64,000 bases of DNA, taken from positions 1,240,001 through 1,304,000 of the forward strand of contig CAVWNC010000001.1 of NCBI GenBank assembly GCA_963756455.1. Reading direction: 5' to 3'. Made by a program: the position numbers and the translations under genes. The notes below the pieces were generated by a model. It was given only the letters and a program-made list of their open reading frames with translations, searched no databases and was not told where the DNA came from. This document shows positions 12,101 through 27,100 of this stretch, one piece after another. Source of the DNA: DASQPA01 sp963756455. GTDB lineage: Bacteria; Acidobacteriota; Thermoanaerobaculia; Multivoradales; UBA5704. Numbering within the stretch: position 1 is the stretch's first letter; each line of letters begins with the position of its first letter.

Positions 12101-15100
12101 TGAGAGATCTCCCGGTGGGGAACCGCGAGCGGGAGATCCACCGGTTGGCGGAGGTGGAGAGATGGCGTCCGTTCGACCTCGAGCGAGGTCCCCTGCTCCG
12201 CGTAACTCTCCTCGCGGTCGACGCGGAGGACTGGCGGGTGCTTTTCACCCTGCACCACATCGTTGCGGACGGCTGGTCGCTCGACGTGCTGATCCGGGAG
12301 ATCTCGACGCTCTATTCCGGCCATCTCTCGGGCGAGGGGGCGGAGCTCCCGGAGCTGCCGATCCAGTATGCGGACTTCTCTCTCTGGCAGCGTGGCTGGC
12401 TCGCCGGCGAGATCCTGGAGAGGGAGGTCGCCTTTTGGCGCCGGTGGCTCGCCGCCGTGCCGCCGGTCCTCGAGCTGCCGCTCGATCGTCCACGCCAGCG
12501 GGCGCAGGGCCTGCGGGGAATGGGCCGCTCGCTGAGGCTTCCGGCCGGCTTGGCGGAGCGCCTGCGAGCTCAATCCCGGCGCGAGGGGGCGACGCTTTTC
12601 ATGCTGGTGCTGGCGACCTGGCAGGCCCTTCTGGGGCGGCTTGCCGGCGTCGAACGCCTGGCGGTAGGTACTCCGATCGCAGGCCGCAACCGCTTGGAGA
12701 CCGAGGGCCTGATCGGCTTTTTCGTCAACACGCTGGTGATGCCGGCCGACCTCTCGGGAGATCCGAGCTTCCGGCAGCTCCTCGGCCGCTGTCTGGAGAC
12801 GTGCATGGGGGCGTTCGCGCACCAGGATCTGCCCTTCGAAAAGCTGGTCGAGGAGCTGCGGCCGGAACGGAACCTGGCGCACTCGCCCCTCTTCCAGGTG
12901 ATGTTCTCTCTGCAAAGACCGCCGGCCGAGCGTCTGGCACTGCCGGGGCTCGCCCTGTCGCGGCTCGCCGCGGCGGATCGCCAGGAGACGTACCTCAAGT
13001 TCGACCTCCATTTGGAGATCACCGAGCACTCCGACCGGATCGGAGCCGGGTTGGCCTTCGACTCCACGCTGTTCGATGCGACGACCGCGATTCGCATGCT
13101 GACCCAGCTCTCGGATCTGCTCGCGGAGGTCGCGGCGGATCCGGAGAGGCGGTTGTCTCATCTGTCGTTGCTCTCCCCGGCACAACGCCATCAGGTCCAG
13201 AACGAGTGGAACGACGCGGCCTCGGCTTTTCCCCGCAGTGCCTCCGTGCATGAACGATTTGAGCAACGGGTTCGCCTCGACCCGGAGCGTCCGGCGATCG
13301 AGTTCGGCGAAACGATCGATTACGGGGAGCTCAACCGGCGGGCGAACCGCCTGGCCCATCGGTTGCGGGCTCTCGGGATCGGACCGGAGTCCCGGGTCGG
13401 CCTGCTCGTCGAGCCTTCGGTGGGTCTCGTGGTGGGGATGTTGGGGATCCTGAAGTCAGGGGGCGCCTACGTGCCGCTCGATCCGAGTTACCCGGCCGAG
13501 CGTCTGGCGATGATGGTCGAGGATGCGGCGGTGACGGTTCTGGTCAGCGAGCCGGAGCGGTTGGGAGAGTTGCCGGAGACGCGCGAGCTGGTGCTCCTCG
13601 GCGAGGAAGGCGAGGAATCCGGCGAGAACCTGGTGAGCTTGAGCCACGCGGAATCATCGGCTTACGTCACTTACACTTCGGGCTCGACCGGCCGTCCGAA
13701 GGGGATTTGCGTGTCGCACCGCGCGGTGGTGCGCCTGGTGGAAGAGACGAACTATGTCGCTCTCGGTCCTTACGATCGGGTGGCGCAGGTATCGAACGTG
13801 ACGTTCGACGCGGCGACGTTCGAGGTCTGGGGAGCTCTCCTCAACGGCGGCGTTCTGGTCGGGATCCCGCGCGAGGTGGCGCTGTTGCCCGCCGCCCTGG
13901 CGGAGAGCCTCAGGCGGGAGCGGGTGACTGCGCTTTTCCTGACCACGGCGCTCTTCAACCAGATGGCACGGGAGGCGCCGGACGCCTTCTCCTCGTTGCG
14001 CTATCTGCTCTTCGGTGGGGAGGCGGTCGAGCCACGTTGGGTGGCGGAAGTGCTGGGGAAGGGCCGGCCGGGCCGGCTGCTCCATGTCTATGGCCCGACC
14101 GAAGCGACGACCTTCACCTCCTTTTATTCGGTCGAGGAGGTAGCCGTGGGGGCGCGGACGATCCCGATCGGTCGCGCGCTGGCCAACGCGCGGGTGTACG
14201 CCGTCGATGGCGAGCAGCGGGCGGTGCCGATCGGCGCCGTGGGTGAGCTCTGTCTCGGGGGCGAGGGGCTCGCGCGAGGCTATGAGAGGCGTTCGGATCT
14301 GACCGCGGCAGGTTTCGTGCCCGACGGCTGTAGTGGCGAGCCGGGAGAGCGGCTGTACCGCACCGGAGACCTGGTGCGCTGGGACAGCCGGGGGCGCCTG
14401 GAGTTCCTGGGCCGCAAGGACCAGCAGGTCAAGGTGCGAGGCTTCCGCATCGAGCTGGCCGAGATCGAAGCGATCCTCGCCGATCACCCCGGGGTCGAGC
14501 GGGCGGTGGCGGTCGTCCAACAGGTGCCGAGGGAAGGCTGGAGCGACCACGACCTCGTCGCCTACGTGGTTCCGCGTGAGTCGTCGGCGGGGCCGGAGCT
14601 CTCGCGTGAGCTGCGCCGGCATGCCGAAAAGCGGTTGCCATCCTACATGGTGCCCGGCAGAGTGATGGTGGTGCCGGATCTGCCGTTGACGCCCGCGGGC
14701 AAGGTGGACCGCCAGACACTCGCCGCGCGGACGATGGATCGCGAGGTGCGTGGGCAGAGCGACGGGGTGGCACCGCGAACGCCCTACGAGGAGCTGGTGG
14801 CGCAGATCTGGGAGGAGCTCCTGGGGCGTGAGCGGGTGGGGGTGACGGAGAGCTTCTTTGATCTGGGTGGCCACTCGCTCCTCGCGACGCAGATCATTTC
14901 CCGGGTCTCTGAGGCCTTCAAGGTCGAGCTGCCACTGCGCCAGCTGTTCGAGAATCCGACGGTCGAGGGTCTGGCGCGGGCGATCGAGGAGGGGCAGCGG
15001 GTGGGCAGCGGCCTGGTGACGCCGCCGATCGAGCGGGTGGAGCGGATGGGGGATTTGCCGCTTTCCTTCGCTCAGGAGCGACTGTGGTTCATCGACCAGC

Positions 15101-18100
15101 TCGACCCTGGGCGGCCGACCTACAACATGCCGCTGCCGCTCCGAGTGAACGGTCCGCTCGACCCGGCGGTGCTGGCACGGAGCCTGGGCCGGATCGTCGA
15201 GCGTCACGAAGCGCTGCGGACACGGTTTGAAGCGCGGGCGGGACGGCCGGTGCAGGTGATCGATCCGCCCGGCGACCTCGCGATCACCTGGGTTGACATG
15301 GGAGAGCTAGCGGCCGGACGCCGGGAGGCGGAGGCGCGCCGGCTGGTGGAGGAGGAGGTGGGGCGTCCGTTCGACCTGGAGCGTGGCCCGCTGCTGCGGG
15401 TGACGTTGCTGCAGATCGGGAGGGAGGACTGGCGGGCGCTGTTCACCATGCACCACATCGTCTCGGACGGCTGGTCCCTGGACGTGCTGGTGAGAGAGGT
15501 CTCGGCCTTCTACGGCGGTCAGGTCCAGGATGGGGAGCCGGCCCTGCCGGCGCTGCCGATCCAATACGCGGACTTCGCGGTCTGGCAGCGCGGTTGGCTC
15601 TCGGACGAGGTGTTGGCGAGGGAGATCGCCTATTGGCGCGAGCGGCTCGACGGGATTCCGCACCTGCTGGATCTGCCGCTCGACCGGCCGCGACCGCCGG
15701 TCCAGGTACAGCGGGGGGCGACCCAGGGGCGGAGACTGCTGCCAGAGCTGTCGCCGTCGTTGCAGGGCTTGGCCCGGCGGGAGGGGGCGACGCTCTTCAT
15801 GGTCTTCCTGGCGGCCTGGCAGGCGCTCCTGGGGCGGCTCGGAGGAGCCTTGCGGCTGGCGGTGGGCACACCGATCGCCGGGCGCAACCGGCTGGAGACA
15901 GAGGGGTTGATCGGTTTCTTTGTCAACACTCTGGTGATGCCGGCGGACCTGTCGGGAGAGCCGAGCTTCCGGGAGCTGTTGGCGCGTTGTCGTGAGGTGT
16001 GCCTGGGTTCGTTCGAGCACCAGGATCTGCCCTTCGAGAAGCTGGTGGAGGAGCTGCAGCCGGAACGTAGCCTGTCGCACTCGCCATTTTTCCAGGTGAT
16101 GTTCGCGCTGCAACGCTCACCGGCCGAGCGCCTCGAGCTGCCGAGCCTGACGCTGTCGCCGCTGGTCGGCGCGGGGTCGGAAGGGGATGTAACTCTGAGG
16201 ATGGACCTTGAGCTCGTGGTGCAGGAGAACCAGGGGCGCATCGATTTGCGGCTGGCCTATAACCGCATCGTTTTCGATGCAACGACCGCGGCGCGCCTGC
16301 TGGCGCAACTCGATCGGTTGCTGCTGGAGAGTACGGCGGACCCGGAGAGGCGGGTCGCGGAGTTGGCATTGCTCTCCGCTGCCGAACGCCACCAGTTGGC
16401 CCTGGAGTGGAACGACACCGCGCTGCCTTTTCCCTGGGAGATGTCGTTGAGCGAGGGCTTCGCCGACCAGGTGGTCCGGACTCGGGAAGCGGTGGCGGTG
16501 GTGGCGGGCGCCGAGCACGTGAGCTACGGCGAGCTCGATGAGCGTGCGGAGCGCCTGTCCCGCCGCCTGTCCCGCCGGGGAGTCGGTCCGGAGGTGCGGG
16601 TGGCCGTTTGCTGCGACCGCTCGGCGGCGATCCTCGTGGCGGTGCTGGCGGTATGGAAGGCGGGAGGCGCCTTCGTGCCGCTCGATCCAGGGTTGCCGGC
16701 CGAACGGTTGGAATTCCTCCTCGGCGACTCGGGTGCGCTGCTGCTCCTGAGCCAGAGGGCGGTGCTGGCCTCGCTGCCGCCACTGCCGCTGGTGCGGACG
16801 CTCTGTCTGGACGACCCAGAGCCGGAGGCGTTCCCTCGGAAGGTGACCGCGGAGCGTTCCGGGGGCACGCAGGAGAACCTGGCCTACGTGCTCTATACCT
16901 CGGGATCGACGGGCCGGCCTAAAGGGACTCTGGTTGCGCAGCGGTCGATCCTCCACGTCCTGCACGCCACGCGCGAGGCCACCTCCGGGCGATCTCCCCT
17001 GCGGGTAGGTCTGATCCTGCCCTGGATTTTCGACCCGGCGGTCGAACAGATGCTCCATCTCCTGCTGGGCAGCACGCTGGTGATCGTACCGGATGAGGTG
17101 AGGACGAACAGCGAGGCAATGGTGGAGCTTCTGTTGCGGGAAGGTCTGGACCGTCTCGATTGTCCGCCGACGCAGGTCAAGGCGTGGCTGGAGGCTGGGC
17201 TGCTGGAGCGCGGGGGAGCGGTGCCACGCCAGTTGGTGATCGGCGGTGAGGCCTTGGACCTGGGGACGTGGCGGGCACTGGCTGCGACTCCGAAGCTGGT
17301 GGCGTGGAACGCTTATGGACCGACGGAGTGCACGGTAGCCAGCACGGTGAGCCGGGTGGAAGGGGAGCGGGTAAGTCTGGGGCGCCCTCTGCCGCGGGTA
17401 CGGGCGCATGTTCTCGATGCCACTTTAAAGCCTCAGCCGGTGGGAGTGGCGGGCGAGCTCTGCCTGGCGGGAGAGGGGCTGTCGCGCGGGTACCTGGGGC
17501 GTGCGGACCTGACGGCGGAGCGGTTCGTACCCGATCCGGAGGGAGCGGAGCCGGGAGGCCGGCTGTACCGGACGGGAGACCTGGCGCGGGTTTTGGGGGA
17601 TGGCCATTTGGAGTTCCTCGGGAGATTGGACCGTCAGGTGAAACTGCGCGGAGTGCGCATCGAGCTGGAGGAAATCGAAGCCGTGCTCGCGGCGCATCCG
17701 CGGGTGCGCCGCGTCGCGGTGACGGTGGTGGAGGGGACGGTCGGCAGGCGGCTGGTGGGGTACGTGACAGGAGACGTGACGGCGGAGGAGCTCAAGGAGC
17801 ACGCGCGCGCCAAGCTGCCGGAGGTGATGGTGCCATCGCAGCTCGTGCTCCTGGGAGCGCTGCCCTCGACACCTCAGGGGAAGGTCGATCGCCGTGCGCT
17901 GCCGGTCCCGGAGCTCGCGCGCCCGGAGCCGGTGGCGCCGCGCAAGCCGGCCGAAGAGTTGATCGCGGGGATTTTCGCCGAGGTGTTGAAGCTGGATCGG
18001 GTGGGGGTGGACGAGAGCTTTTTCGAGCTCGGGGGCCACTCGCTCTTGGCGGTACAACTGATCTCGCGAGTCTCGGCGGCCTTCCGGATCGAGCTGCCGG

Positions 18101-21100
18101 TTCGACAGCTTTTCGAGGAGCCGACGGTCGCCGGTCTGGCGAACGCCGTGGAGGAGGCGCAACGGGTGGGCCACGGGTGGGTGGCCCCGACGATCGAGCG
18201 GGTGCCGCGGGGGGGGGACCTGCCGCTTTCCTTCGCCCAGGAACGGCTGTGGTTCATCGATCAACTCGATCCCGACCGGCCGACCTACAACATGCCGCTG
18301 TCGCTCCAGGTGACCGGCCCGCTCGATCCGGCGCTCCTGGCACGCAGCCTGGGCCGGATTGTCGAACGGCACGAAGCGCTCCGCACCCGTTTCGAATCGC
18401 GGGCCGGCCGGCCGGTCCAGGTAATCGATCCCCCCGGTCGTCTGGACCTCACTGGGATTGACGTTCGTGGTCTTCCGGCCGAGCGCCGCGTTGCAGAGGT
18501 GCTGCGGCTGGCGGAGGAGGAGAGATGGCGGCCGTTCGATCTCCAGCGGGGCCCTCTGCTGCGGGTGCTGCTCGTGCGCGTCGGTCTGGAGGACTGGCGG
18601 GTACTGTTCACCATGCACCACATCGTCTCGGACGGCGGGTCGCTGGACGTGCTGGTGCGGGAGGTCTCGGCCTTCTATGGGGGGCAGTTCCGGGGTGAGG
18701 AGCCCTCCCTGCCGGCGCTGCCGATCCAATACGCGGACTTCGCCGTCTGGCAGCGCGAATGGCTCGCGGGCGAGGTGCTGGCTGGGGAGATCGCCTATTG
18801 GCGCGAGCGGCTTGCCGGGGTGCCGCCGGTGCTGGACCTGCCGCTCGACCGGCCGCGGCCGCGGCTGTCGGCGCGTCGGGGTGCCCTACGGTTGCGGATG
18901 TTGCCAGCCGACCTCTCGGAGTCGCTCCGTGTCCTGGCCCGGAGGGAGGGGGCGACGCTCTTCATGGTGCTGCTGGCGGCGTGGCAGGCTCTCCTCGGCC
19001 GGCTCTCCGGGTCCGAGCGGCTGGCAGTGGGAATGCCGGTCGCCGGCCGCAACCGGCTGCAGACGGAAGGTCTCATCGGTTTCTTCGTCAACACTCTGGT
19101 GGCGTCTTTGGACCTGTCGGGAAACCCGAGCTTCCAGAACCTGTTGAGCCGGTGCCGGGATGCCTGCCTGGGCGCGTTTGAACACCAGGATCTACCCTTC
19201 GAGAAGCTGGTTGAGGAGCTGCGGCCCGAGCGCAGCCTGGCGCACTCGCCGTTGTTTCAGGTGATGTTCTCGCTGCAGAACGCGCCGGCCGAGCGACTGG
19301 AGCTGCCGGGCCTATCTCTGGCTCGGCTCGGTAGCGGGGAGCGGCAGGAGACGTATCTGAAGTTCGATCTCCATCTGGAGATGACGGACCGGCAGGGCCG
19401 GATCGGTTCGGGGCTGGCCTACGACTCCACCCTGTTGGACGAGACGACGCCGGAACGCTGGCTCGCGCAGCTGGAGCTCCTTCTCGCGGGGCTCGTGGCG
19501 GATCCGCAGGGCCGGGTGCTGGACCTGTCCCTGCTGTCGGCGGCGGAACGTCATCAGGTGTTGCAGGAGTGGAATGACGCGGCCTCGGATTTCCCGCGGG
19601 AGGCCTCTGTGCACGAGCGGTTCGAGGCGCAGGTCCGCCTCCATCCGGAGCGCCCGGCGATGGAGTTCGGCGAGGCGATCAGCTACCGGGAGCTCAACCA
19701 GCGGGCGAACCGCCTGGCGCACCGTCTGCGGTCTCTGGGGGTGGGACCGGAGTCGCGGGTCGGGCTGTTTCTGGAGCGTTCGCCGGGGCTCGTCGTGGGG
19801 ATGTTGGGGGTCTTGAAGTCGGGAGGAGCCTACGTGCCTCTGGACCCGAGCTACCCGGCAGAGCGTCTGGCGATGATGGTCGAGGATGCGGGCGTTGCGG
19901 TGCTGATCAGCGAGCCGGAGCGGCTGAGGGAGCTGCCGGAAACGCGAGAGCTGGTGCTGATCGGAGAGGAGGCGGGGGAGCCCGCGGTGGACCTGCCGAG
20001 CTGGAGTCGGCCGGAATCCCTGGCCTACGTGACTTATACGTCGGGCTCGACCGGTCGTCCCAAGGGGATCGGTGTATCGCATCGCGCCGTGGTGCGTCTC
20101 GTGGAAGCGACGAACTACATCGATCTGGGTTCGGACGACCGCGTGGCGCAGGTCTCGAACGCGACTTTCGACGCGGCGACCTTCGAGGTCTGGGGGGCGC
20201 TCCTCTGCGGTGCCGTGCTGATCGGCATCCCGCGTGAGGTGGCGCTCGAGCCGGCTCGGTTCGCAGAGAGCCTGGCGAGCGAGCGGGTGAGCGCGCTCTT
20301 CCTGACTACGGCATTGTTCAACCAGATGGCGCGGGAGGCTCCCGAGGCGTTCAGCTCGTTACGCTACATGCTGTTCGGTGGCGAGGCCGTCGAGCCGCGC
20401 TGGGTGGCGGAGGTGCTGGAGAAAGGACGACCGGGACGGCTGCAGCACGTCTACGGACCCACGGAGGGGACGACGTTCAGTACCTGGCACGCGATCGAGG
20501 AGGTGGCGCCAGGGGCGCGGTCGATCCCGATCGGCCGTGCTCTGGCGAACGCGCGGCTGTATGTGGTCGATGGGGAGCAGAGGCCGGTGCCCATGGGGGT
20601 GACGGGGGAGCTCTGTCTCGGGGGGGAAGGTCTGGCGCGGGGCTACGAGGGTCGTCCGGATCTGACGGCGGCGAGCTTCGTGCCCGACGGCTGCGGTGGC
20701 GAGCCCGGCGAGCGGTTGTATCGGACTGGGGACCTCGTTCGTTGGAACGCCGGCGGTAGCCTCGAATTCCTGGGCCGCAAGGATCAGCAGGTCAAGGTGC
20801 GGGGTTTCCGCATCGAGCTGGCGGAGATCGAAGCGGTTCTCATCGATCACCCTGAGGTCGCTCAGGCGGTGGCGCTGGTGCAGCAGGTGGCCCGAGAGGG
20901 CTGGCACGACCGCGATCTGGTGGCCTACGTGGTCCCGCACGAGAGCTCGACGGCGGGGCCCGAGATCTCCCGGGAGTTGCGACGGCATGCCGAGAAGCGC
21001 CTGCCGTCCTACATGGTGCCGGCGCGGTTGATCGTCCTGCCGGAGATGCCGCTGACTCCCGCGGGCAAAGTGGATCGGCAGGCGCTCGCGATGCGGACGA

Positions 21101-24100
21101 TGGATCGTGAGACGCCCGGCGAGAGCGACCGCGTGGCACCGCGGACGCCTTACGAAGAGCTGGTGGCGCAGATCTGGGGCGACCTCCTGGGGCGCGAGCA
21201 GGTGGGAGTGACGGAGAGCTTCTTCGATCTGGGGGGCCATTCACTGCTGGCGACGCAGGTGATGTCGCGCCTCTCGGAAGCTTTCCGGGTCGAGCTGCCG
21301 CTTCGACAGCTGTTCGAGAACCCGACGGTGGCGGGCCTCGCACGGTCGATCGAGGAGGCGCAGAGGGCGGGACACGGATCGGTGGCGCCGCCGCTCGAGC
21401 GCGTGGAACGGGGTCTCGAGCTGCCGCTCTCTTTCGCCCAGGAGCGGCTGTGGTTCATCGACCAGCTCGATCCCGGGCGGCCGACCTACAACATGCCGCT
21501 GCCGCTCTCCGTGCATGGTCCCTTAGATCCGGCGGTGCTGGCAGAGAGCCTGTCCCGGATCATCGGGCGCCATGAGGCGCTCCGCACACGGTTCGAGTCG
21601 GTGTCCGGCCGGCCGGTTCAGGTGATCGATCCGTCGGGCGGCCTTACCCTCTCTTGCGTCGATCTCGGGGGGCTCGCGGCTCAGGGGCACGCGGAAGAGG
21701 TCCGCCGGCTGGCGCGGGAGGAGAGCTGGCGGCCGTTCAACCTTGAACGGGGTCCCCTCCTCCGGGCCATGCTGCTGCGGATGGGAGCGGAGGACTGGGG
21801 AGCTCTCTTCACCATGCACCACATCGTTTCGGACGGCTGGTCTCTGGATGTGCTGGTGCGGGAGGTCTCAACGATCTACGCGGCCAGGGTTGTGGGTGAA
21901 GAGCCGGCCTTGCCGGAGCTCCCCATCCAGTATGCAGACTTCGCGGCCTGGCAACGTGGTTGGCTCGCGGGGGATGTCCTGGCGGCAGAGGTCACCTATT
22001 GGCGCGAGCGGTTGGCTGGCGTGCCGCAGGTGCTGGAGCTGCCGCTCGATCGTCCACGCCAGCGGATGCAGGGACGACAGGGAGCCCGTCGCTCCCGAGT
22101 GCTGACAGCGGAGCGCTCGCACGCGGTGCGCGATGTGGCGCGGCGGGAAGGAGCGACGCTGTTCATGGTGCTGCTGGCAGCGTGGCAGGCCCTGCTCGGG
22201 CGGCTCACCGGCGCGGAGCGGCTGGCGGTGGGCACCCCGATCGCCGGCCGCAACCGACTGCAGACGGAGGGGCTCATCGGCTTCTTCGTCAACACTCTGG
22301 TGATGTCGGCGGACCTGTCGGGAGCTCCGAGCTTCCGGGATCTCGTCGGCCGGAGCCGGGAGGCTTGCCTGGGGGCTTTCGAGCACCAGGATCTTCCGTT
22401 CGAGAAGCTGGTCGAGGAGCTGCGACCCGAACGCAATCTGTCTCATTCGCCACTCTTCCAGGTGATGTTCGCGCTGCAGAATCCGCCGACCGAGAGGCTG
22501 GACATGCCGGGTCTGTCCTTGTCGCGGCTCACCGCCGGGGATTGGGAGGAGACCCACCTCAAGTTCGATCTCCAATTGGAAATGACGAACCAGCGGGAGT
22601 GCCTCGGGACGGTTCTCGTCTACGATCCGGCGCTGTTCGACTCGACGACCGCGACGCGCTGGCTGACCCAACTCGACCGCCTGCTGACGGAGATCACGGA
22701 GGACCCGGATCGGCGGGTTTTGGAGCTGTCCTTGCTGTCACCGGCGGAAGACCACCAGGTGCGGCTCGGATGGAACGACGTGGCCTCCACTTTCCCGCGC
22801 GAGGCCGCGGTGCACGAGCGGTTTGAGGCGCGGGCCCGGCTCCATCCGGATCGTCCGGCGGTGGACTTCGGCGAGGTGGTCGGGTACGGAGATCTGAACC
22901 GGCGGGCCAACCGTCTCGCCCACCGGCTGCGCGCGCTGGGTGTCGGACCGGAATCGCGAGTGGGCCTGTTGATCGAGCGTTCGGTCGGCCTGGTGGTGGG
23001 AATGTTGGGGATTCTCAAGTCGGGGGGCGCCTACGTGCCGCTCGACCCGAGCTATCCGGCCGAGCGGCTGGCGATGATGGTCGACGACGCGGGAGTACGG
23101 GTCCTGGTCAGCGAGCCGGAGCGCCTGGGAGAGCTGCCGGAAACGCCCGAGTTGGTGCTGCTCGGCGAGGAAGAGGAGGAGCCGGACGAGGATCTTCCGA
23201 ATTGGAGTCGGTCGGAGTCTCTGGCTTACGTCACCTTCACCTCCGGCTCGACCGGCCGTCCGAAGGGGATCGGGGTGCCACACCGGGCGGTGGTGCGACT
23301 GGTGGAAGGCACGAACTACGTCGATCTGGGTCCAGACGATCGGGTTGCGCAGGTTTCGAGCGTGACGTTCGACGCGGCGACGTTCGAGGTCTGGGGGGCG
23401 CTTCTGTGCGGCGGCGTTCTGGTCGGGATCCCGCGCGAGGTGGCGCTCGCTCCGTCACGGTTCGCCGAGAGCCTGAGGAGCGAGCGGGTGAGCGCGCTCT
23501 TCCTGACGACGGCGCTGTTCAACCAGATGGCTCGGGAAGCGCCGGCGGCGTTCGGCTCGCTGCGCTTCCTCCTGTTCGGCGGCGAGGCCGTGGAGCCGCG
23601 TTGGGTGGGAGAGGTGCTGGAGAAAGGCCGTCCGGGCCGTCTGCTGCACGTCTATGGGCCGACGGAGGCGACGACGTTCAGCACCTGGCAAGAGGTCTCG
23701 GAAGTGGCGGCGGGAGGGCGGACGATCCCGATCGGTCGTGCGTTGGCCAATGCTCGGACCTATGTCGTCACGGACGGGCAGCGGGCGGTGCCGGTAGGGG
23801 TGATGGGCGAGCTCTATCTCGGTGGGGAGGGTCTCGCCCGAGGCTATGAGGGGCGTCCGGACCTGACGGCGGCGAGCTTCGTACCCGACGCTTGCAGTGG
23901 CGGGCGCGGAGAGCGGCTGTATCGGACCGGGGACCTCGTACGCTGGAATGGCAGCGGGAGCCTGGAGTTTCTGGGCCGGCGGGACCAGCAGGTGAAAGTC
24001 CGCGGTTTCCGTATCGAACTGGCGGAGATCGAAGCGGCCCTCGCCGATCACCCGAAAGTCGCGCAAGCGGCGGCGCTGGTACAGCAGGTTGCACGGGAGG

Positions 24101-27100
24101 GATGGAGCGACCGCGATCTGGTGGCCTATGTGGTCCCGCACGAGGCTTCGACGGCGGGATCGGAGCTCTCTCGCGAGTTGCGGCGGCATGCCGAAAAGCG
24201 GTTGCCGTCCTACATGGTACCGGCCCGAGTGATGGTGGTGCCGGACCTTCCGTTGACCCCCGCGGGCAAGGTGGATCGGCAGGCTCTCGCGACGCGGACG
24301 ACCGACCGTGAAACGCGTGGTCAGAGCGATGGAGTGGCACCGCGGACGCCGTACGAGGAGCTGGTGGCCCAGATCTGGGAGGAGCTCCTGGGGCGCGAGC
24401 AGGTGGGCGTGACGGAGAGCTTCTTCGAGTTGGGCGGCCACTCGCTCCTGGCGACGCAGGTGATCTCGCGGGTCTCCGAGGCCTTTCAAGTCGAGTTGCC
24501 GCTGCGGCAGCTGTTCGAGAACCCGACCGTCGAGGGACTGGCGCGGGCGATCGAGGAGGCGCAGAGGGCCGGTCATGGATCGGTGGTGCCGCCGCTCGAG
24601 CGGGTGGAACGGGGAGCGGATCTACCGCTCTCGTTCGCCCAGGAGCGGCTGTGGTTCCTCGATCAGCTCGATCCCGGACGGCCGACCTACAACATGCCGC
24701 TGCCGCTTACGGCGAGCGGTCCACTCGATCCGGGGGTGCTGGCGCAGAGCCTCACCCAGATCGTCCTCCGGCACGAGGCGCTGCGCACGCGGTTCGAGTC
24801 GGTAGGCGGTCGGCCCGTGCAGGTGATCGATCCGTCGGACGGCCACTCCCTCTCCTGGATCGACCTCGGGACTCTCCCGGCTCCCGATCTCAAGCGAGAA
24901 GTTCGCCGACTGGCGCGGGAGGAGAGCTGGCGCCCGTTCAACCTTGAGCGGGGTCCTCTGCTGCGGACGACGCTGCTGCAGGCGGGGGCAGAAGACTGGC
25001 GCATCCTCTTCACCATGCACCACATCGTCTCGGACGGTTGGTCGCTCGACGTCCTGGTGCGGGAGATCTCGAAGATCTACGCGGGTCTGATTCAAGGCGA
25101 AGAGCCGACCTTGCCGGAGCTCCCCATTCAATATGCGGATTTCGCGACTTGGCAGCGCGGGTGGCTCGCGGGTGAGGTTTTGGCGGCGGAGATCGCGTAT
25201 TGGCGCGAGCGGCTCGCCGGTGTGCCACAGGAGTTGGACCTGCCGCTCGACCGTCCACGCCAGCGTCTCTTGGGAAGGCGCGGGGCCAGCCGCTCGCGGA
25301 TGCTGCCGGCCGAACTCTCGCACTCGGTGCGCGCTCTGGCGCGCCGGGAGGGGGCGACGCTGTTCATGGTGCTGCTGGCAGGGTGGCAGACCCTCCTTGG
25401 GCGGCTCGCCGGTGCCGAGCGGCTGGCCGTGGGCACCCCGATCGCCGGCCGCAATGGGTTGAAGACGGAGGGCCTGATCGGTTTCTTCGTCAACACGCTG
25501 GTGATGTCAGCGGACCTGTCGGGAGAACCGAGTTTCCGGGAGCTGCTCAGCCGCTGCCGCGAGGTCTGTCTGGGAGCGTTCGAGCACCAGGATCTGCCGT
25601 TCGAGAAGCTGGTCGAAGAGCTGCGTCCGGAGCGCAACAACCTGTCCCACTCGCCGCTGTTCCAGGTGATGTTCTCGGTCCAGAATCCGCCGGCCGAGCG
25701 GCTGGAGATCCCCGGTCTTTCCTTGTCGCGGCTCGTTGAGGAGTGGGAGGCGAGCTACCTGAAGTTTGATCTCCACCTGGAGATGATGAACCGCCAGGAC
25801 CGGATCAGGGCGGGGCTGGCTTACGATCCGATGCTCTTTGATCAGACGACCTCGATGCGTCTCCTCACGCAGTTGGAGCTTTTGCTGGCAGGGATTGCGG
25901 CCAATCCCGAGGAGCGGGTTTCGGATCTCGCTCTGCTGGGGCCGGCGGATCGTCACCAGGTGTTGCAAGAGTGGAACGACACCACCTCTGCCTTTCCGCG
26001 CGCGACCCCGGTGCACGAGCGGTTCGAGGCGCGGGCGCGGCTCCATCCAGATCGCCCGGCGGTGGAGCTCGGCGAGGTGATCGGGTACGGAGAGCTGAAT
26101 CGGCGGGCCAACCGCCTCGCCCACCGGTTGCGCAAACTGGGCGTAGGACCGGAGTCGCGAGTCGGGCTGTTCGTCGAGCGTTCGATCGGGCTGGTGGTGG
26201 GCATGCTGGGGATTCTGAAATCGGGGGGCGCCTATGTGCCGCTCGACCCGAGCTACCCGGCCGAGCGGCTGGCGATGATGATCGAGGACGCGGGAGTACG
26301 GGTGCTGGTCAGTGAACCGGAGCGTTCGAGAGAGCTGCCGGAGACGACGGAGCTGGTGCTCCTCGGCGAGGAAGAGGAGGAGCTGAGCGAGAACCTGGTG
26401 AGTTGGAGCCAACCCGAGTCGCTGGCCTACGTCACGTTCACCTCTGGTTCGACGGGCCGACCGAAGGGGATCGGAGTGCCACACCGGGCGGTGGTGCGCC
26501 TGGTGGAGGAGACCAACTACGTCGAGCTGAAACCCGACGACCGGGTCGCGCAGGTTTCGAACGTGACGTTCGACGCGGCGACCTTCGAAGTGTGGGGAGC
26601 GCTTCTCGCCGGCGGAGTGCTGGTCGGGATCCCGCGCGAGGTGGCGCTCGCACCCTTGCGGTTCGCAGAGGCCCTGCGGAGCGAACGGGTGAGCGCGATG
26701 TTCCTCACGGCGGCGCTGTTCAACCAGATGGCGCGGGAGGCGCCGGACGCGTTTTCAGGCCTGCGCCACCTTTTGGTCGGCGGTGAGGCGTTGGATCCGC
26801 GCTGGATGCGCGAGGTGTTGGAGCGGGGACGCCCGCAGCGGCTGCTCAACGTCTATGGTCCGACGGAGGCGACGACCTTCTCCAGCTGGCACCTGATCGA
26901 GGAAGTGGAGGGGGGCACGCGGACGATCCCCATCGGGCGCCCGCTCGCCAACGTCTGGCTGTACGTCACGGACGAGGAACAACGGCCAGTGCCGGTCGGC
27001 GTGACGGGAGAGCTGCTGATCGGCGGAGAGGGTCTGGCCCGGGGGTACGAGAAACGGCCGGATCTGACCGCGGTAAGCTTCGTGCCCGACGCTTGCCATG